In this document: in pieces, positions 11,188 through 34,230 of the stretch
Layout of the letters: every line of letters begins with the position of its first letter
Position numbering within the stretch: the first letter of the stretch is position 1
Assembly (NCBI RefSeq): GCF_033807715.1
Contig: NC_084609.1
Location: 35,105,850-35,169,849, forward strand
Direction: 5' to 3'
DNA from: Cololabis saira
Taxonomy: Eukaryota; Chordata; Actinopteri; Beloniformes; Belonidae
DNA length: 64,000 bases
Made by a program: the position numbers and the translations under genes
The notes under the pieces: generated by a model
Seen by the model: only the letters and a program-made list of their open reading frames with translations
What the model was told of the DNA's origin: nothing
The model's database searches: none

Positions 11188-11850
11188 TAATGCGGCCCGA
11201 ACTGCAACGTGCACCCATGCATGCCATACATCGTTGGATGCGTCTCCATCGTGCCTCGATGGGCATTACTTTTCTCAGTAATAGGGGTTACCATGGCAAC
11301 GCTAGTTGCCAGAAAGCAAAAAAAAAGGCGAAAATTTGGACGCTTATTGCTCGGCCGAACTTTATCGTAGAGACATCGTTCAAACTTTCAAACACTCGGC
11401 CCGATTGGCACTAAAGGAACGTACAACCTCATTCTTCCAATTATTACAGTTTTTGTGATATTGACCTTTCATTTTTTTTTTTCCCGTTTGACTTTGGACG
11501 CTTGTTGCTAGGCAACAGGTTATCGTAGAGACATCGTACAAATGTTTCCCGACTCGGCACGCTGTGGACTTCAACATACTCAAATTTCATGAAGCTGGGA
11601 TTTAAGGAAATTTTATGTCAAAATCCATGCCAAATGGCCCCATTCATTCAGATGGAGTTTTTTACCATGGTGAAAAAAAAACCTATCCGTTAACGTAGCC
11701 TGAACCGGAACATGCACCCATGCATTGCATACATCGTTGGATGCGTCTCCATCGTTCCTCGATGGGCATTACTTTTCTCAGTAAAAAGTGTTACCGTGGC
11801 AACGCTAGACGCCAAAAAGCAAAAAAAAAGGCAAAAATTCGGACGCTTAT
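11188..11850. repeat. 505-bp tandem repeat, units 1 and start of 2
   Basis: Unit 1 starts at TAATGCGGCCCGAACTGC (11188) and unit 2 at TAACGTAGCCTGAACCGG (11692), a period of 504 bp. Unit 2 is cut at 11850 by the L1 insertion and resumes at 17931. The module with CGTTACCGTGGC and CGCTAGACGCC recurs inside family A elements at 50340-50460 and 63040-63160, so the array is derived from, or shared with, that family. Confidence 0.85.
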
Positions 11851-12620
11851 CCGCTCTTCGCAATGATGTTGCGGCTGTATTTAGGTCAGAGCTTCAGCAA
11901 GCACTGAACGAGAATTTAACGTCCATTAAGTCCGAGCTGCTTTCCCTTAAAGCTGATCTTTCTGGCAGTATTTCCTCCATGAAGGCGGACGTCGCGGGTC
12001 TCGCAGCCACGGTCGCTGGGATCGAGCTCTCGCTCTCAAGCTGCTCAGATGACATCGTTGCTCTCCAGAAAAAAGTTGATCACTTGTCGAAAGAATATGT
12101 GAGGCTGGAGGACAGATGCGAGGATTTGGAGTCAAGGTCCCGTCGGCAGAACCTGCGGATTATTGGCGTCCCGGAGGAGGATCCTGACTCTTCATCTGCA
12201 GCAGGTGTTTCCAGGCTCCTGGCGGAAGCCTTCTCCCTCGACGCAGAGCCGGTGGTGGATAGAGCCCACCGCACCCTCATGCCGAGACCGAAGACCGGGG
12301 AGCGGCCCCGCGCAATAGTGGCAAGGCTCCATTACTACACCGACTGCGCTGACATCCTGAGAAAGGCGAGAGAGCGGCAGCGGATAAAAGTCCGGGGTAT
12401 GAGCATCTCCGTGTTCCCGGATCACACAGCCAAGACAGCGCGGGCGCGCGCTGCCTTTAATGACGTGCGCCGTCAGCTGCGGGAGATTGAAGGAGTCCGG
12501 TATGGATTGCTGTACCCCGCCCGGCTGCGTGTAACCCATGATGGCCAGCAGCGTGACTTCACGTCGCCAGATGAAGCCCTGGCATTCATCAGGAAAATAA
12601 AAAAAGTGACTACCAGCTAA
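11851..12620 (+). CDS. L1 ORF1 protein, N-terminally truncated
   Basis: About 256 residues of L1 ORF1p, the RNA-binding chaperone of the retrotransposon particle. A coiled coil with heptad spacing (roughly the first 100 residues) is followed by RRQNLRIIGVPEE at the start of the RRM-like domain, VDRAHR, and a C-terminal domain with RARAAFNDVRRQLRE. The frame is open upstream to an ATG at 11712 in the host repeat, so the longest ORF is a host-L1 chimera whose first 46 residues are not L1. The authentic N-terminus is lost through 5' truncation. The stop is at 12618-12620. Confidence 0.88.
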
Positions 12621-12649
12621 TTTTCTGGGACGATTTATCCAGCTTGCTG

Positions 12650-12719
12650 TCCATGCGGGACTCTGGCCCGGGGTGAGTGACTGAGTCAATTCAGAAAATG
12701 GGACTTTATGTCGTAATTC

Positions 12720-12783
<64 letters not shown>

Positions 12784-13152
12784 TTATCAATAGTTATTTT
12801 TTTTTTTTCTTCTCTTCTAACTATCAATGGGAACAACACCGTTTAAAATTGAAGGCCTAATCATTTCTCTGGTATGATGCCTTGATTAGAAAATATGCAC
12901 ACACCCCTGTCTTTGCTTAAATTGTGTGCATGTGTGTGCTTGTCTGTGTGGTTGTGCGAGTGCATATATGTATATATCATTGTTCTATAGGCCAAAGATC
13001 TCCTTAATTTTAATTAACGTTTGTTGTTACCCTGACAAGACAGCGATCGTCAGAATTGCTCAGATTGTTGGTTTCGTATGCCTCCATGCGGGACTCTGGC
13101 CCGGGGTGAGTGACTGAGTCAATTCAGAAAATGGGACTTTATGTCGTAATTC

Positions 13153-13185
<33 letters not shown>

Positions 13186-13506
13186 TTTTTTTTTTTTTTT
13201 TTTTATCAATAGTTATTTTTTTTTTTTTCTTCTCTTCTAACTATCAATGGGAACAACACCGTTTAAAATTGAAGGCCTAATCATTTCTCTGGTATGATGC
13301 CTTGATTAGAAAATATGCACGCACCCCTGTCTTTGCTTAAATTGTGTGCATGTGTGTGCGTGTCTGTGTGGGTGTGCGAGTACATATATGTATATATCAT
13401 TGTTCTATAGGCCAAAGTTCTCCTTAATTTTAATTAACGTTTGTTGTTACCCTGACAAGACAGCGATCGTCAGAATGGCTCAGATTGTTGGTTTCATATG
13501 CCTCAT
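12650..13506 (+). repeat. 433-bp tandem duplication in L1 inter-ORF spacer
   Basis: Two copies (12650-13082 and 13083-13506) share nearly every base: CCATGCGGGACTCTGGCCCG, a long T run, AATATATATTT, GTTTAAAATTGAAGGCC, GTATATATCATTG and a GATCGTCAGAAT block. They differ mainly in T-run length and scattered substitutions. The duplication separates ORF1 from ORF2. Confidence 0.93.
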
Positions 13507-13820
13507 ATTTTTTTTTTTTTTTTAAGGTTTTAACTCTGCAGGAGCTAATTTTGTTTTCGTTTTTGTATCTAGCTTTACAGTCGAAAGCATCTCCTTTCGA
13601 GAATGGCTTCCTTTGAAGCCAGCACGGCTGTTTCCATCGTTTGGGGATGGGATCATCTAATGTGCGTTGGGTGGGTGGGCGGGGGTTATGGGATGTTGGC
13701 TTTTTGTCTCTGTAGGTATGTATATACTCCTGAGTTTTGTTTGTTTTGGTTTTCCCTTTTACCTTTTTTCCTTATATCTCCTCTGGTGGTGGGTGAGTCG
13801 GTCTTATTTTCTCTCAGAGA

Positions 13821-16800
13821 ATGCCTATGAGCGATCGTAATCTGCGCAAGCCTGATACTGGATCAAACATTACATTCACTAGCTGGAATGTTAAAGGTGT
13901 GAATAATCCAATTAAGCGATCAAAGATTTTTTCACATTTGAAACGCTTAGACACTGACATAGCTTTCCTTCAGGAAACTCATTTGCGAAATAAAGATCAT
14001 TTCAGACTCAAACGAGCTTGGGTGGGTGATATTTTTCATTCAAATTTTGATTCTAGGTCTAGAGGAGTAGCAATTTTGATCAACAAAAGAGTCAATTTCT
14101 CCGTCTCCAGGACAATATCTGATAAGAATGGTAGATATCTTATTGTTGCGGGCACTCTATACTGTAACCCTGTATTGTTGGTGAATATATATGCCCCTAA
14201 TTTTGATGACCCCAATTTTACGGATAGGCTGTTTGGCAACCTCCCTTTCTTAAATACGCATATTACAATACTGGGCGGTGATCTGAATTGTGTTATTAAT
14301 CCTTCTTTGGACCGTTCGAATCCTCGTACTTTGACTCAATCCTCTATGTCAAAATCTATTACCGATTTTACAGTCAAGAACGGGCTTGTTGATCCGTGGA
14401 GGTTCTCACATCCTGGAGATAAGGAATTCTCTTTTTTTTCTCAAGTACATCAGTCATATTCACGTATTGACTATTTTTTTGTTGATGGCTCTCTTCTCCC
14501 CAAAGTTACTTCTGTCGTATACCACCCAATTGTTATTTCGGATCACGCCCCTCTAACTTTGAATATAACATGGTCTGAGCGCCCCCGTTTTTCTTCTCCC
14601 TGGAGGTTTAATCCATTGCTTTTATCCGACGATGCATTTAATGTTTCTATATCTGCTTCAATAGATGATTTCATTGCATTAAACAAAACAGACTCTACCA
14701 GTTTTTCGCTAGTATGGGAATCACTCAAAGCATATTTGCGAGGACAGATTATCTCTTATTCAGCATACGCCAGTAAAATCCGCAGGGCTAAATTACAGGA
14801 GCTCACATCTAAAATTCAGGACACAGACAGACTAAACTCAGTTAACCCAAGTCCGAGTTTACTGAAACAACGGCTTGATTTGCAGTCAAAATTCGATCTT
14901 ATAGCGACAGCCGATTCTGAACGGCTCCTATTACGCGCTCATGCCAACTATTATGAACACGGCGATAAACCAAGCAGGTTATTGGCTCACCAATTAAAAA
15001 GGCAAGCAACGTCGAGACTGATTCCCAGCATTAGAGATTCTAATGGCACACTTACCACCGATCCAATCGCCATCAACACAATTTTTAAGTCATACTACTC
15101 CTCTCTCTATGAGTCAGAATCTCCACTTGACACAGCAGAAATGACCTCCTTTCTTGATAATATCACTGTCCCTACTATTAATTTGGATGTGGCTAATGGC
15201 CTCGATGCTCCTTTCAGCTTGCAAGAAATTGCTGCCGCCATTGAAGCTACGCAAAGCAACAAGGCCCCTGGTCCCGATGGGTTCGGAGCTGAGTTTTTCA
15301 AAAAATTCAAAGACAAATTAGCCCCCCTTTTACTTTCAATGTACAATGAGTCCCTTGATCAGGGCTCATTGCCTCCCTCTTTAATGCAGGCGTCCATTGC
15401 CCTCCTTTTGAAGAAGGACAAGGACCCTGAATCATGCACTTCTTACAGGCCCTTGTCTTTACTGAATGTGGATGTCAAAATTTTAGCCAAAGCACTAGCA
15501 ATTCGTCTTGATAAGATCCTTCCTAGCATCATATCTGAGGAGCAGAATGGTTTCATCAAGGGACGCCAGCTCTTTTATAATGTTCGTACACTTCTTAATG
15601 TGATTCTCTCTAAAGATTCTTCTCCACTCCCTGAAGTTGTTATCGCAATTGATGCTGAAAAAGCGTTTGATCGTGTCGAATTTAACTATCTTTTTGCAAC
15701 ACTTCATAAATTCGGATTTGGACACAGGCTTATATCGTGGATTAGACTTCTTTACACTTCCCCTCAGGCCAGCATTCACACCAATGACAACTACTCCACT
15801 TATTTTACATTATCACGTGGCACGAGACAGGGCTGCCCTCTCTCCCCTTTGCTATTCGCTCTATCCGTCGAACCACTTTCAATTGCTCTAAGAACTCTTC
15901 CTCTATTTCGCGGAGTCTCTAGGTCCAATGTGGAACTCAAATTGTCACTTTATGCAGACGACCTCCTTTTATATGTATCTGACCCTTTAACCAGCATTGC
16001 ACCAATATTATCTCTGTTGAAGAATTATGGATCCTTCTCCGGCTATAAGGTCAATCTTAACAAGTGTGAATGCTTCCCCATAAACTCCTCTGCTTTACAA
16101 CTCAAACAATCTGATATCCCCTTTAAACTCAGCCCGTCGGGCTTTAGATAGTTAGGGATTAATGTGACCCGCACTCTGCCCTCTCTTTTCACCGCTAATT
16201 TTTCCTCACTGGTAACTCAAGTGAAGGCGGACTTACAGAGGTGGACCTCCCTACCACTGTCGCTGATAGGAAGAATTAACACAGTGAAAATGACTGTATT
16301 GCCTAAATTTCTTTTTTTGTTCCAATGCACTCCTTTATTTCTACCAAAATCTTTTTTTAAATCACTTGACCAAATTGTTTCCAACTTTTTATGGGCCGGT
16401 AAGACACCCAGAGTGAGGTATTCGCTTCTCCAAAAATTTAAATTTAATGGGGGTCTAGCACTACCAAACTTTATGCTTTACTATTGGTCAGCGCATATTC
16501 ACAAACTAATTTATTGGCTTCAGTCTCCTGAGTTATTATGGTGCAGATTGGAGGCTCAGTCACTCTCTTCATCCTCTGTAACGGCCCTACTCTCCTCCTC
16601 TTTACCATTGAATCCCTCTAAGTTTACAAATAGCCCTGTGGTGCTTTCCTCCCTTAAGATTTGGTCACAGTTTAGGCGCCACTTTAAATTTGCTTCTCCA
16701 TCCATCTATACACCTGTTACTAAGAATCATCTGTTCCCTCCATCACTAATAGACACCACTTTTATGATTTGGTACAACCGGGGCATTAAGCACTTCAGGG

Positions 16801-17642
16801 ATCTATATAAGGATGGTATCTTTTCCACATTCTCAGATCTGAGGTCAAAGTTCAATTTGCCTGCCTCCCATTTGTTTCGCTACTTCCAGCTTCGACACCA
16901 CGCCTCTGCTTTGTTTCCATGCTTCCCTTCCCTTCCTGCGAACCAACCGTGGGATGATCTTCTAACTATGAAACTCAGTCAAAAGTCTCTGATATCTAAG
17001 ATATATGCACTGTGTATGACATTTGATGATCATTCTGTAGATAAAGCTCGGGAGGGTTGGGGACGAGAGTTGGGCCTTGACTTCACAGGGGAGCTGTGGG
17101 ATAAAGCTATCCGTAGCATACGATCTAGCACGCCTTGCGCTAGACTAGAACTTATTCAATTTAAGGTGCTGCATAGAGCCCACCTATCAAAATCCCGATT
17201 ATCGGAAATATATCCGAATGTTGCAGACTTATGCGACAGATGCCAGGGTTCTCCCTGCAATTTAAGTCATATGTTTTTCTCCTGTCCTAGGTTACAGAAA
17301 TTTTGGAGTGATTATTCTGTGATCATGTCTAAAGTTCTGGGTAAAAAAGTTGTTATGGCCCCTCTCTTAGCAATATTCGGACTCACTGTCGACTCCTCAC
17401 ATATCAGCCACACACAGTCAGAAGTATTGGCTTTCACATCCCTTTTAGCAAGACGTCGTATCTTACTTTTATGGAAATCCCCCAGGTCCCCGTCTATTTC
17501 TATTTGGCTTAGTGATGTTATGTTTTTTCTTAAATTGGAGAAGGTGAGATACTCTGTAAAAGGCAACTCAGCTAAATTCATTCACAAATGGCAATCGTTC
17601 ATAGACCACTTTACCGCGTTGAAGACTCTACCCACCGACTGA
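13821..17642 (+). pseudogene. L1 ORF2 (endonuclease-reverse transcriptase), one internal stop
   Basis: A 1,273-codon frame from ATG 13821 to the stop at 17640-17642, interrupted only by TAG at 16149-16151. The N-terminal apurinic-type endonuclease shows SWNVKGVN, FLQETH, GGDLNC and SDHAPL. Reverse transcriptase motifs follow: KAPGPDG, AIDAEKAFDRV, GTRQGCPLSPLLF and the catalytic YADD at residues 711-714. The C-terminal zinc-knuckle-like motif CX2CX8HX4C lies near 17236-17285. The stop falls in SGFR*LGI, where a Tyr codon is the likely ancestor, so one point change explains the break. The domain order fits L1/Tx1-type LINEs. It is marked as a pseudogene because the stop lies after the RT core and removes the thumb and C-terminal regions. 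Confidence 0.93.
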
Positions 17643-17785
17643 CCCCCCCCCCTCCCTTAATTTTCTTTTCATCTCCTTAATTTGTTTTTTTTTATGTTTT
17701 ATTTATTTCCAGTTTCTTTTCTTGCTCATCTGTTTATTTAATTTTTAACGCTACAGAGACTCTGTTCCTTTGTTAGGTTTTGTGT

Positions 17786-17821
<36 letters not shown>

Positions 17822-17895
17822 AGACAATGTATAATGCGTCTGTTCGACTACACGTTTCCATGTGTTAAGTGTATGTTGTTTCTTATAAAAAGATC

Positions 17896-17896
17896 A

Positions 17897-17901
<5 letters not shown>
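17896..17901 (+). terminator. L1 poly(A) signal
   Basis: AATAAA immediately precedes the terminal A run of the L1, which ends at the target-site duplication. A second, internal A run lies at 17790-17818. Confidence 0.8.
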
Positions 17902-17930
<29 letters not shown>

Positions 17931-17933
<3 letters not shown>

Positions 17934-18430
17934 CGGACGCTTATTGCTCGGCCGAACTTTATCGTAGAGACATCGTTGAAACTTTCAAACACTCGGCCCG
18001 ATTGGAACTAACGGATCATACAACCTCATTATGCTAATTATTACAGTCTTTGCGATATTGACCTTTCATTTTTTTTTACATTTCTGTTTGAATTTGGACG
18101 CTTGTTGCTAGGCAACAGGTTATCGTACAGACATCGTACAAATGTATCCCGACTCGGCACGCTGTGGACTTCAACATACTCAAATTTCATGAAGCTGGGA
18201 TTTAAGGAAATTTTATGTCAAAATCCATGCCAAATGGCCCCATTCATTCGGATGGGATTTTTTACCACGGTGAAAAAAAAACCTATCCGTTAACGTAGCC
18301 TGAACCGGAACATGCACCCATGCATGGCATACATCGTTAGATGCGTCTCCATCTTGCCTCGATGTGCATTACTATTCTCAGCCAAAAGCGTTACCGTGGC
18401 AACGCTAGATGCCAAAAAGCGCGCCCCATT
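17931..18430. repeat. 505-bp tandem repeat, rest of unit 2 and partial unit 3
   Basis: Continues unit 2 after the L1. Unit 3 starts at TAACGTAGCCTGAACCGG (18292) and ends in GCCAAAAAGCGCGCCCC. Subtracting the L1 and one TSD gives a spacing of about 506 bp between unit starts 2 and 3, matching the first interval. Confidence 0.85.
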
Positions 18431-18815
18431 AATAACTATTGGGAGCACAGGAATGAATGAAATACAACCGTAAACACCTCAAACTGACATAGCAAAGGGC
18501 AGATTGATCAAGCTCTCCAGGTCTCTTCAGATTTGTTAGCCTCTGACCAAAATCTGGCCCAGGGGTTGGCACTGAGAGGACTGGTGTATTTGGCTAAAGG
18601 CCAGCAGCATCTGGCAGAGGACAATTTCATCTCCTCTGCCAGCTCTTTCATCCCCCAATCAGCTGTTCCCGGTCTGATACCAGCTAGTGATGGTCGTTGG
18701 TGCCGTTTCCTTTGCCGAGATCGCAACCAAAGCAATGTTATAATCTCCTCTTCATCCAATGGTGTCATGTAAACTTGTTTGTTGTTCTAATCTGCTACTG
18801 CTACTACTAAATATT
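18431..18815 (-). other. Unassigned; weak transposase-like minus ORF
   Basis: A minus ORF (18768-18508) begins MTPLDEEEIITLLWLRSRQR. An acidic-hydrophobic start followed by an arginine-rich stretch recalls the N-terminus of Harbinger-type nuclease proteins, but no catalytic motif follows in the 86 codons. I regard it as a possible transposon scrap only. Confidence 0.2.
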
Positions 18816-19813
18816 TACCGTAGATGACCATTTAGTAGCCCGGGCGTTTAATATGCTAAATCCACTTGGACCCCAGGCGTTTATAAGAACCAGGCTGGTA
18901 TTTGCACCAGGCTACAATTTATTTTTGCAATGAGCAGCACCAGACCATTACTTACAAAGAACATATGAGATCACCATAGTACCACTGGAACTAAAATTGT
19001 ACACACTGTACACAACACAACACCTCACGACGAGCTCCCGATCACAAATCGTGAGGTCGCAAGAAAATCAAGCGTGTTTGAAATCCTGGTCTCTCCTCGT
19101 GAAGGAATCACAGTTGAAGCAGCTGCGACCCGATTAGCCTCATCCTTTCACAGAGAGCATGCGCAATCTCTGATGTTACGTCAAAAACTATTATTTGTAG
19201 TTTAAGTGTTGCAAATTCACATTACAAATCATGTTTTAATAGCAAAAAAAAGAGCGCATTTCCACGTACGGTGCGGGTCGCCGCGTACCCTACGCCGTAG
19301 GCTCTGCGTTGGTGTAACGCGGAACCATAAATCAGCCTTACGGCGTACCCTGCGCCGTAGGCTCTGCGTTGGTGTAACGCAGAACCATAAATCAGCCTTC
19401 AGTGTGTGCGCTGTCTGCTCTTCAGAAAACCTCTTTTTTCTCTTCTCATTTTGCTGGGACGCCGGGTTCCTCCACCGAGACACGACTTTTGCGGTACGCG
19501 TTCTTTGTTGTGTCTAAAAATGATTCGCAGTGCACAGATATTTTGGGATTTTAATATATAAAAAAATAAAATTATAAATAATAAAGAATCCCCATAACTG
19601 ATGAACTGGAGCTGATCAGAGCTGATCAGAGCAGTATGAACGATACTGTACACAATACAATGCAAATACAGTGTTATTACCAGGTTATTACCGGTAGTCG
19701 CCCGGGCGTTTAATTGAACCGGCGTTTATTATGCCAAATGGGCTCGTACCCCGGCGGCTATTAGAGCACAGACGCGTATTTGCGCGCGGGCGACTATTTG
19801 GTCATCTACGGTA
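18816..19813. mobile_element. DNA transposon with TACCGTAGATGACC terminal repeats
   Basis: Left end TACCGTAGATGACCATTTAG (18816) and right end CTATTTGGTCATCTACGGTA (ending 19813) are inverted repeats. Subterminal GCCCGGGCGTTTAAT also recurs in inverted order. No transposase ORF. It contains the tandem half-palindromes at 19263-19402. Confidence 0.8.
19263..19402. repeat. Two tandem halves of GGCTGATTTATGG palindromic MITE
   Basis: CGCCGTAGGCTCTGCGTTGG...ACCATAAATCAGCCTT occurs twice in tandem at a period of about 67 bp. The same family gives full palindromes at 23730-23872, 34231-34659, 35452-35572, 46577-46682 and 62342-62474. Harbinger/ISL2EU-type affinity is possible but not proven. Confidence 0.75.
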
Positions 19814-20023
19814 ATCACTTTTCCAACTGGTTCTCCTCTTACTGCCCCCTATCGGTTACCGCCGGTACAACGCGCTCTCCTCGCGTAGTACACGAGCGAC
19901 GTTGTGGTTGGTAGTGCAGTCGAACAGACATAAACGCAAGCACCAACTGCAAGTATGGTGGAAAAGAACCAAACCCAGGCGAGTTGAGTCGGGTTGAGTA
20001 GGTACTAGTGGAAAAGCACCATT
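19814..20023. mobile_element. Short MITE, CTTTTCCACTAGTACC family
   Basis: The right end ACTAGTGGAAAAGCACCA and the imperfect left end CACTTTTCCAACTGG are inverted. It is related to 52801-54197, 57643-59018 and 61684-61949, and abuts the preceding transposon directly. Confidence 0.7.
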
Positions 20024-20463
20024 ATTTTACCAGGTGAACGTTTGGACCTTTGCTCTGATGATGAGGTCTAAAAGGTCTCAGGTGTAGAAGTGTTTTGCAA
20101 CAGCAATGTATCTTGTCCATGGCAAAGACAAAAAATGTGATTTTTCTTGTCATGTTTTTATAATATAACCTTATTTCAATATGATCAATACAAGTCTTTT
20201 TGTGACATGTATTACACTCATTCCATGTTTTTTTAGGGGGACTCAGGAGGGACAACATATTATCAGACATGAAGTACAAGCTAGGCAGAGTCACTGGTTT
20301 CCAGTGGCTCTTCAGTGATGGAAGAACTGAAGAATGAAAAAAATATATACATCTTATCAGCAAACGTCTGATAATCTGCAGAGAGAAAGCACAGCAAAAA
20401 CCACTGCTTTATCTGTGTCGTCTATAAATGAATAAATGAAGCATTTCCAAAGGTTAAACACTT

Positions 20464-32417
<11,954 letters not shown>

Positions 32418-32495
32418 CTTGCAGAGTGCAGAGGAGTTCCTGTCTCAGCGCAGAGAGGGAGCAGAAGTGTTTCTGGTAAAAGACCGCAGGAGCTT

Positions 32496-32503
32496 CATAT
32501 AAG
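32496..32503 (-). promoter_or_regulatory. prl2: TATA-like element of prl2
   Basis: The minus strand reads CTTATATG about 80 bp upstream of the prl2 ATG. Position and sequence are compatible with a pituitary hormone TATA box; no Pit-1-type site was identified with confidence. Confidence 0.4.
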
Positions 32504-32519
32504 AGGCTCTGAGAGTTTT

Positions 32520-32882
32520 ACCTGTCACACCGAAATATCAGAGAGAGAGAGAGGGAAGGAAGGAAGGAGGGCTAGAAGAGGGCGGATGATCCATCTCTGA
32601 TCAGTCCGGTCACGTGCATGAGCCCACTTAACCTGATTCATAAATATGCCATTTATTCTTGTGTGCTCAGCTGTGATATACTTTTATCTTCACTCCTTTG
32701 TCTGGATGTGCAAATAATATTTGCATTGTCAAGTATTTTCACAATATATAATGTTTTCAGTATCCAACAGCTCAAGGTATTCCAGAAGAATAATAATATG
32801 CTTGTAGTCATGCAAAAATTAGAACCCGGTGTTTTTATCTATAAAAACATTGTATTGAGTTTTAGTATTTGGCAAATGTAAT
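32520..32882. other. prl2 upstream region; nothing recognised
   Basis: A short GAGA/GGAAGGAA purine tract (32540-32570), then AT-rich sequence. No coding signal. Confidence 0.4.
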
Positions 32883-32965
32883 TTAAGATCCATCCATCCA
32901 TCCATCCATCCATTTCCTCTACCCGGTTTTATCCTTTGCAGGGTCCCGGGGTTCTGCCGAAGCTG
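32883..32965 (-). mobile_element. SINE 3' tail fragment
   Basis: (CATC)n followed by CATTTCCTCTACCCGGTTTTATCC, the reverse complement of the tail of the SINE at 20881-21255. Only the last ~80 bp are present. Confidence 0.75.
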
Positions 32966-33235
32966 GTAATCTAAGATAAACAGCACAATACCATGTTTTC
33001 CCTGAAGTACTGAGTATGTCCATTCAGGTCCTGTGAGGTTTATGAGGGTAACAGCACGTGTGGAAGGCAAGTTTATTTGTTTAGCACATTTCATGTACAA
33101 GAAAAAAACTTTTTTTTTAAATGCATTAACAAGTAAAAGAGTTTAAAAGCAGAATTAAAGACAGACATCAGTGACTCTCCTGGTCCTAGTCAGGACTCGG
33201 GTCTCCAGGTCTCAGTGAGGACTCTGGTCTCCTGG

Positions 33236-34072
33236 CGTTATTCAGTAACGCGTTACAGTAACGCTGTTAGTTTTGCGGTAACTAATACTCGACGCAACAG
33301 TGAAGCTTTTTTCCCCGCACGCGGAGACCAGAGGAAACGTAGTGTGTTCAAAAATATGACGGTCATGACGAGCCAAGAGAAGGCGAGTTTCGCAAAGTGG
33401 AGATATTGTCATTACAGTAATCCCTGGTTTTTCGCAGGGGTTATGTTCCAAAAAGAACCCGTGATAAGTGAAATTCTTTTTACAATTATTATAGAGGGCT
33501 TCATATTGCGGAGATCAGCACCGCCTCGCACGTATTCCACTGCTCTTCTGAGCCGCTGCATCCTGACTCTGTAGCGTCTTTTTCTCCTAAAGCCGCGGTA
33601 CAGGTGGGTTTTTACCAGAGAAGAAAATAGTTATGGGTCGTTGTTGTTGCTCTTTTTTCTTCTGGGCAAAAAGATTCTTATAAAACCGACACCATGGATT
33701 ATATCTGAGACTGTATTGAACGATTCATCAAAGGCTCCCGTTCTTGAGCTGCTGCTGAAGCTCATTGGCCGTTCTCATCTTGTTGCTAAGCAACCAACGT
33801 TATTGACACAGGAAGTGAAGAAGCGGGGAGAATGTTTAGAATGCAGAACACGATACACAATGTAAATCCATACAGTACCTGCTGAAATGAAGGCTAGAGG
33901 GGCATTAAATGGGAGCATTTAAAATAATGTTTTTATTTAAAGTAACTAAAAAGTTACTTTTCATAGTAACGCATTACTTTTTGGTCTAAGTAACTGAGTT
34001 ACTAACTGAGTTACTTTTTAGTAACTAATAACGGTAACTAGTTACTATTTTTCAGTAACTAGCACAACACTG
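33236..34072. mobile_element. Element rich in GTAACGCGTTAC/AGTAACTAGTTAC, with Tigger-like relic inside
   Basis: The left part has TTATTCAGTAACGCGTTAC and the right part repeated AGTAACT/AGTTACT and GCACAACACTG, reading as loosely inverted ends of a hAT-like element. At 33415-33510 TAATCCCTGGTTTTTCGCAG resembles a decayed Tigger/pogo-type terminus. No transposase is present. Confidence 0.5.
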
Positions 34073-34230
34073 CCTGTATTGCACCAGTTAGCCATTGTGT
34101 CTGTGTCTCTCCTTTCTCTGTTCTTCATTCTCTCTGTCTGTTCTCTCTTTTCCTGCTCTGCCGAGCTGGTCTTCAGCAGGAGGATCCCCCTTATGATCCA
34201 GGTCCTGGTCCAGGTTTCTTCCCTCCTGAA

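Larger units (their letters stand above)
11851..17930 (+). mobile_element. Near full-length L1 (probably Tx1-like clade) retrotransposon
   Basis: A 6.1-kb LINE with ORF1, a duplicated inter-ORF spacer, ORF2 and a poly(A) tail. Target-site duplication ATTCGGACGCTTAT (11837-11850 and 17931-17944) is exact, extended by A residues on the left. The 5' end is truncated just inside ORF1. The 3' end has AATAAA followed by about 32 A residues. ORF2 has a single in-frame stop. The intact TSD, long pure A tail and near-open ORFs suggest a recent insertion. Confidence 0.95.

Noticed and set aside
12080..12689. Minus-strand ORFs opposite L1 ORF1
   Set aside because: Shadows of a GC-rich coding strand; no conserved motif.
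13821..16151. Intact functional ORF2 gene of 776 codons
   Set aside because: The frame continues beyond the TAG to 17642 with clear L1 C-terminal motifs, so the 776-codon ORF is a truncated product.
33415..33510. Separate Tigger transposon
   Set aside because: Only one decayed terminus-like stretch is visible and no inverted partner was found, so it is noted only within the larger element.
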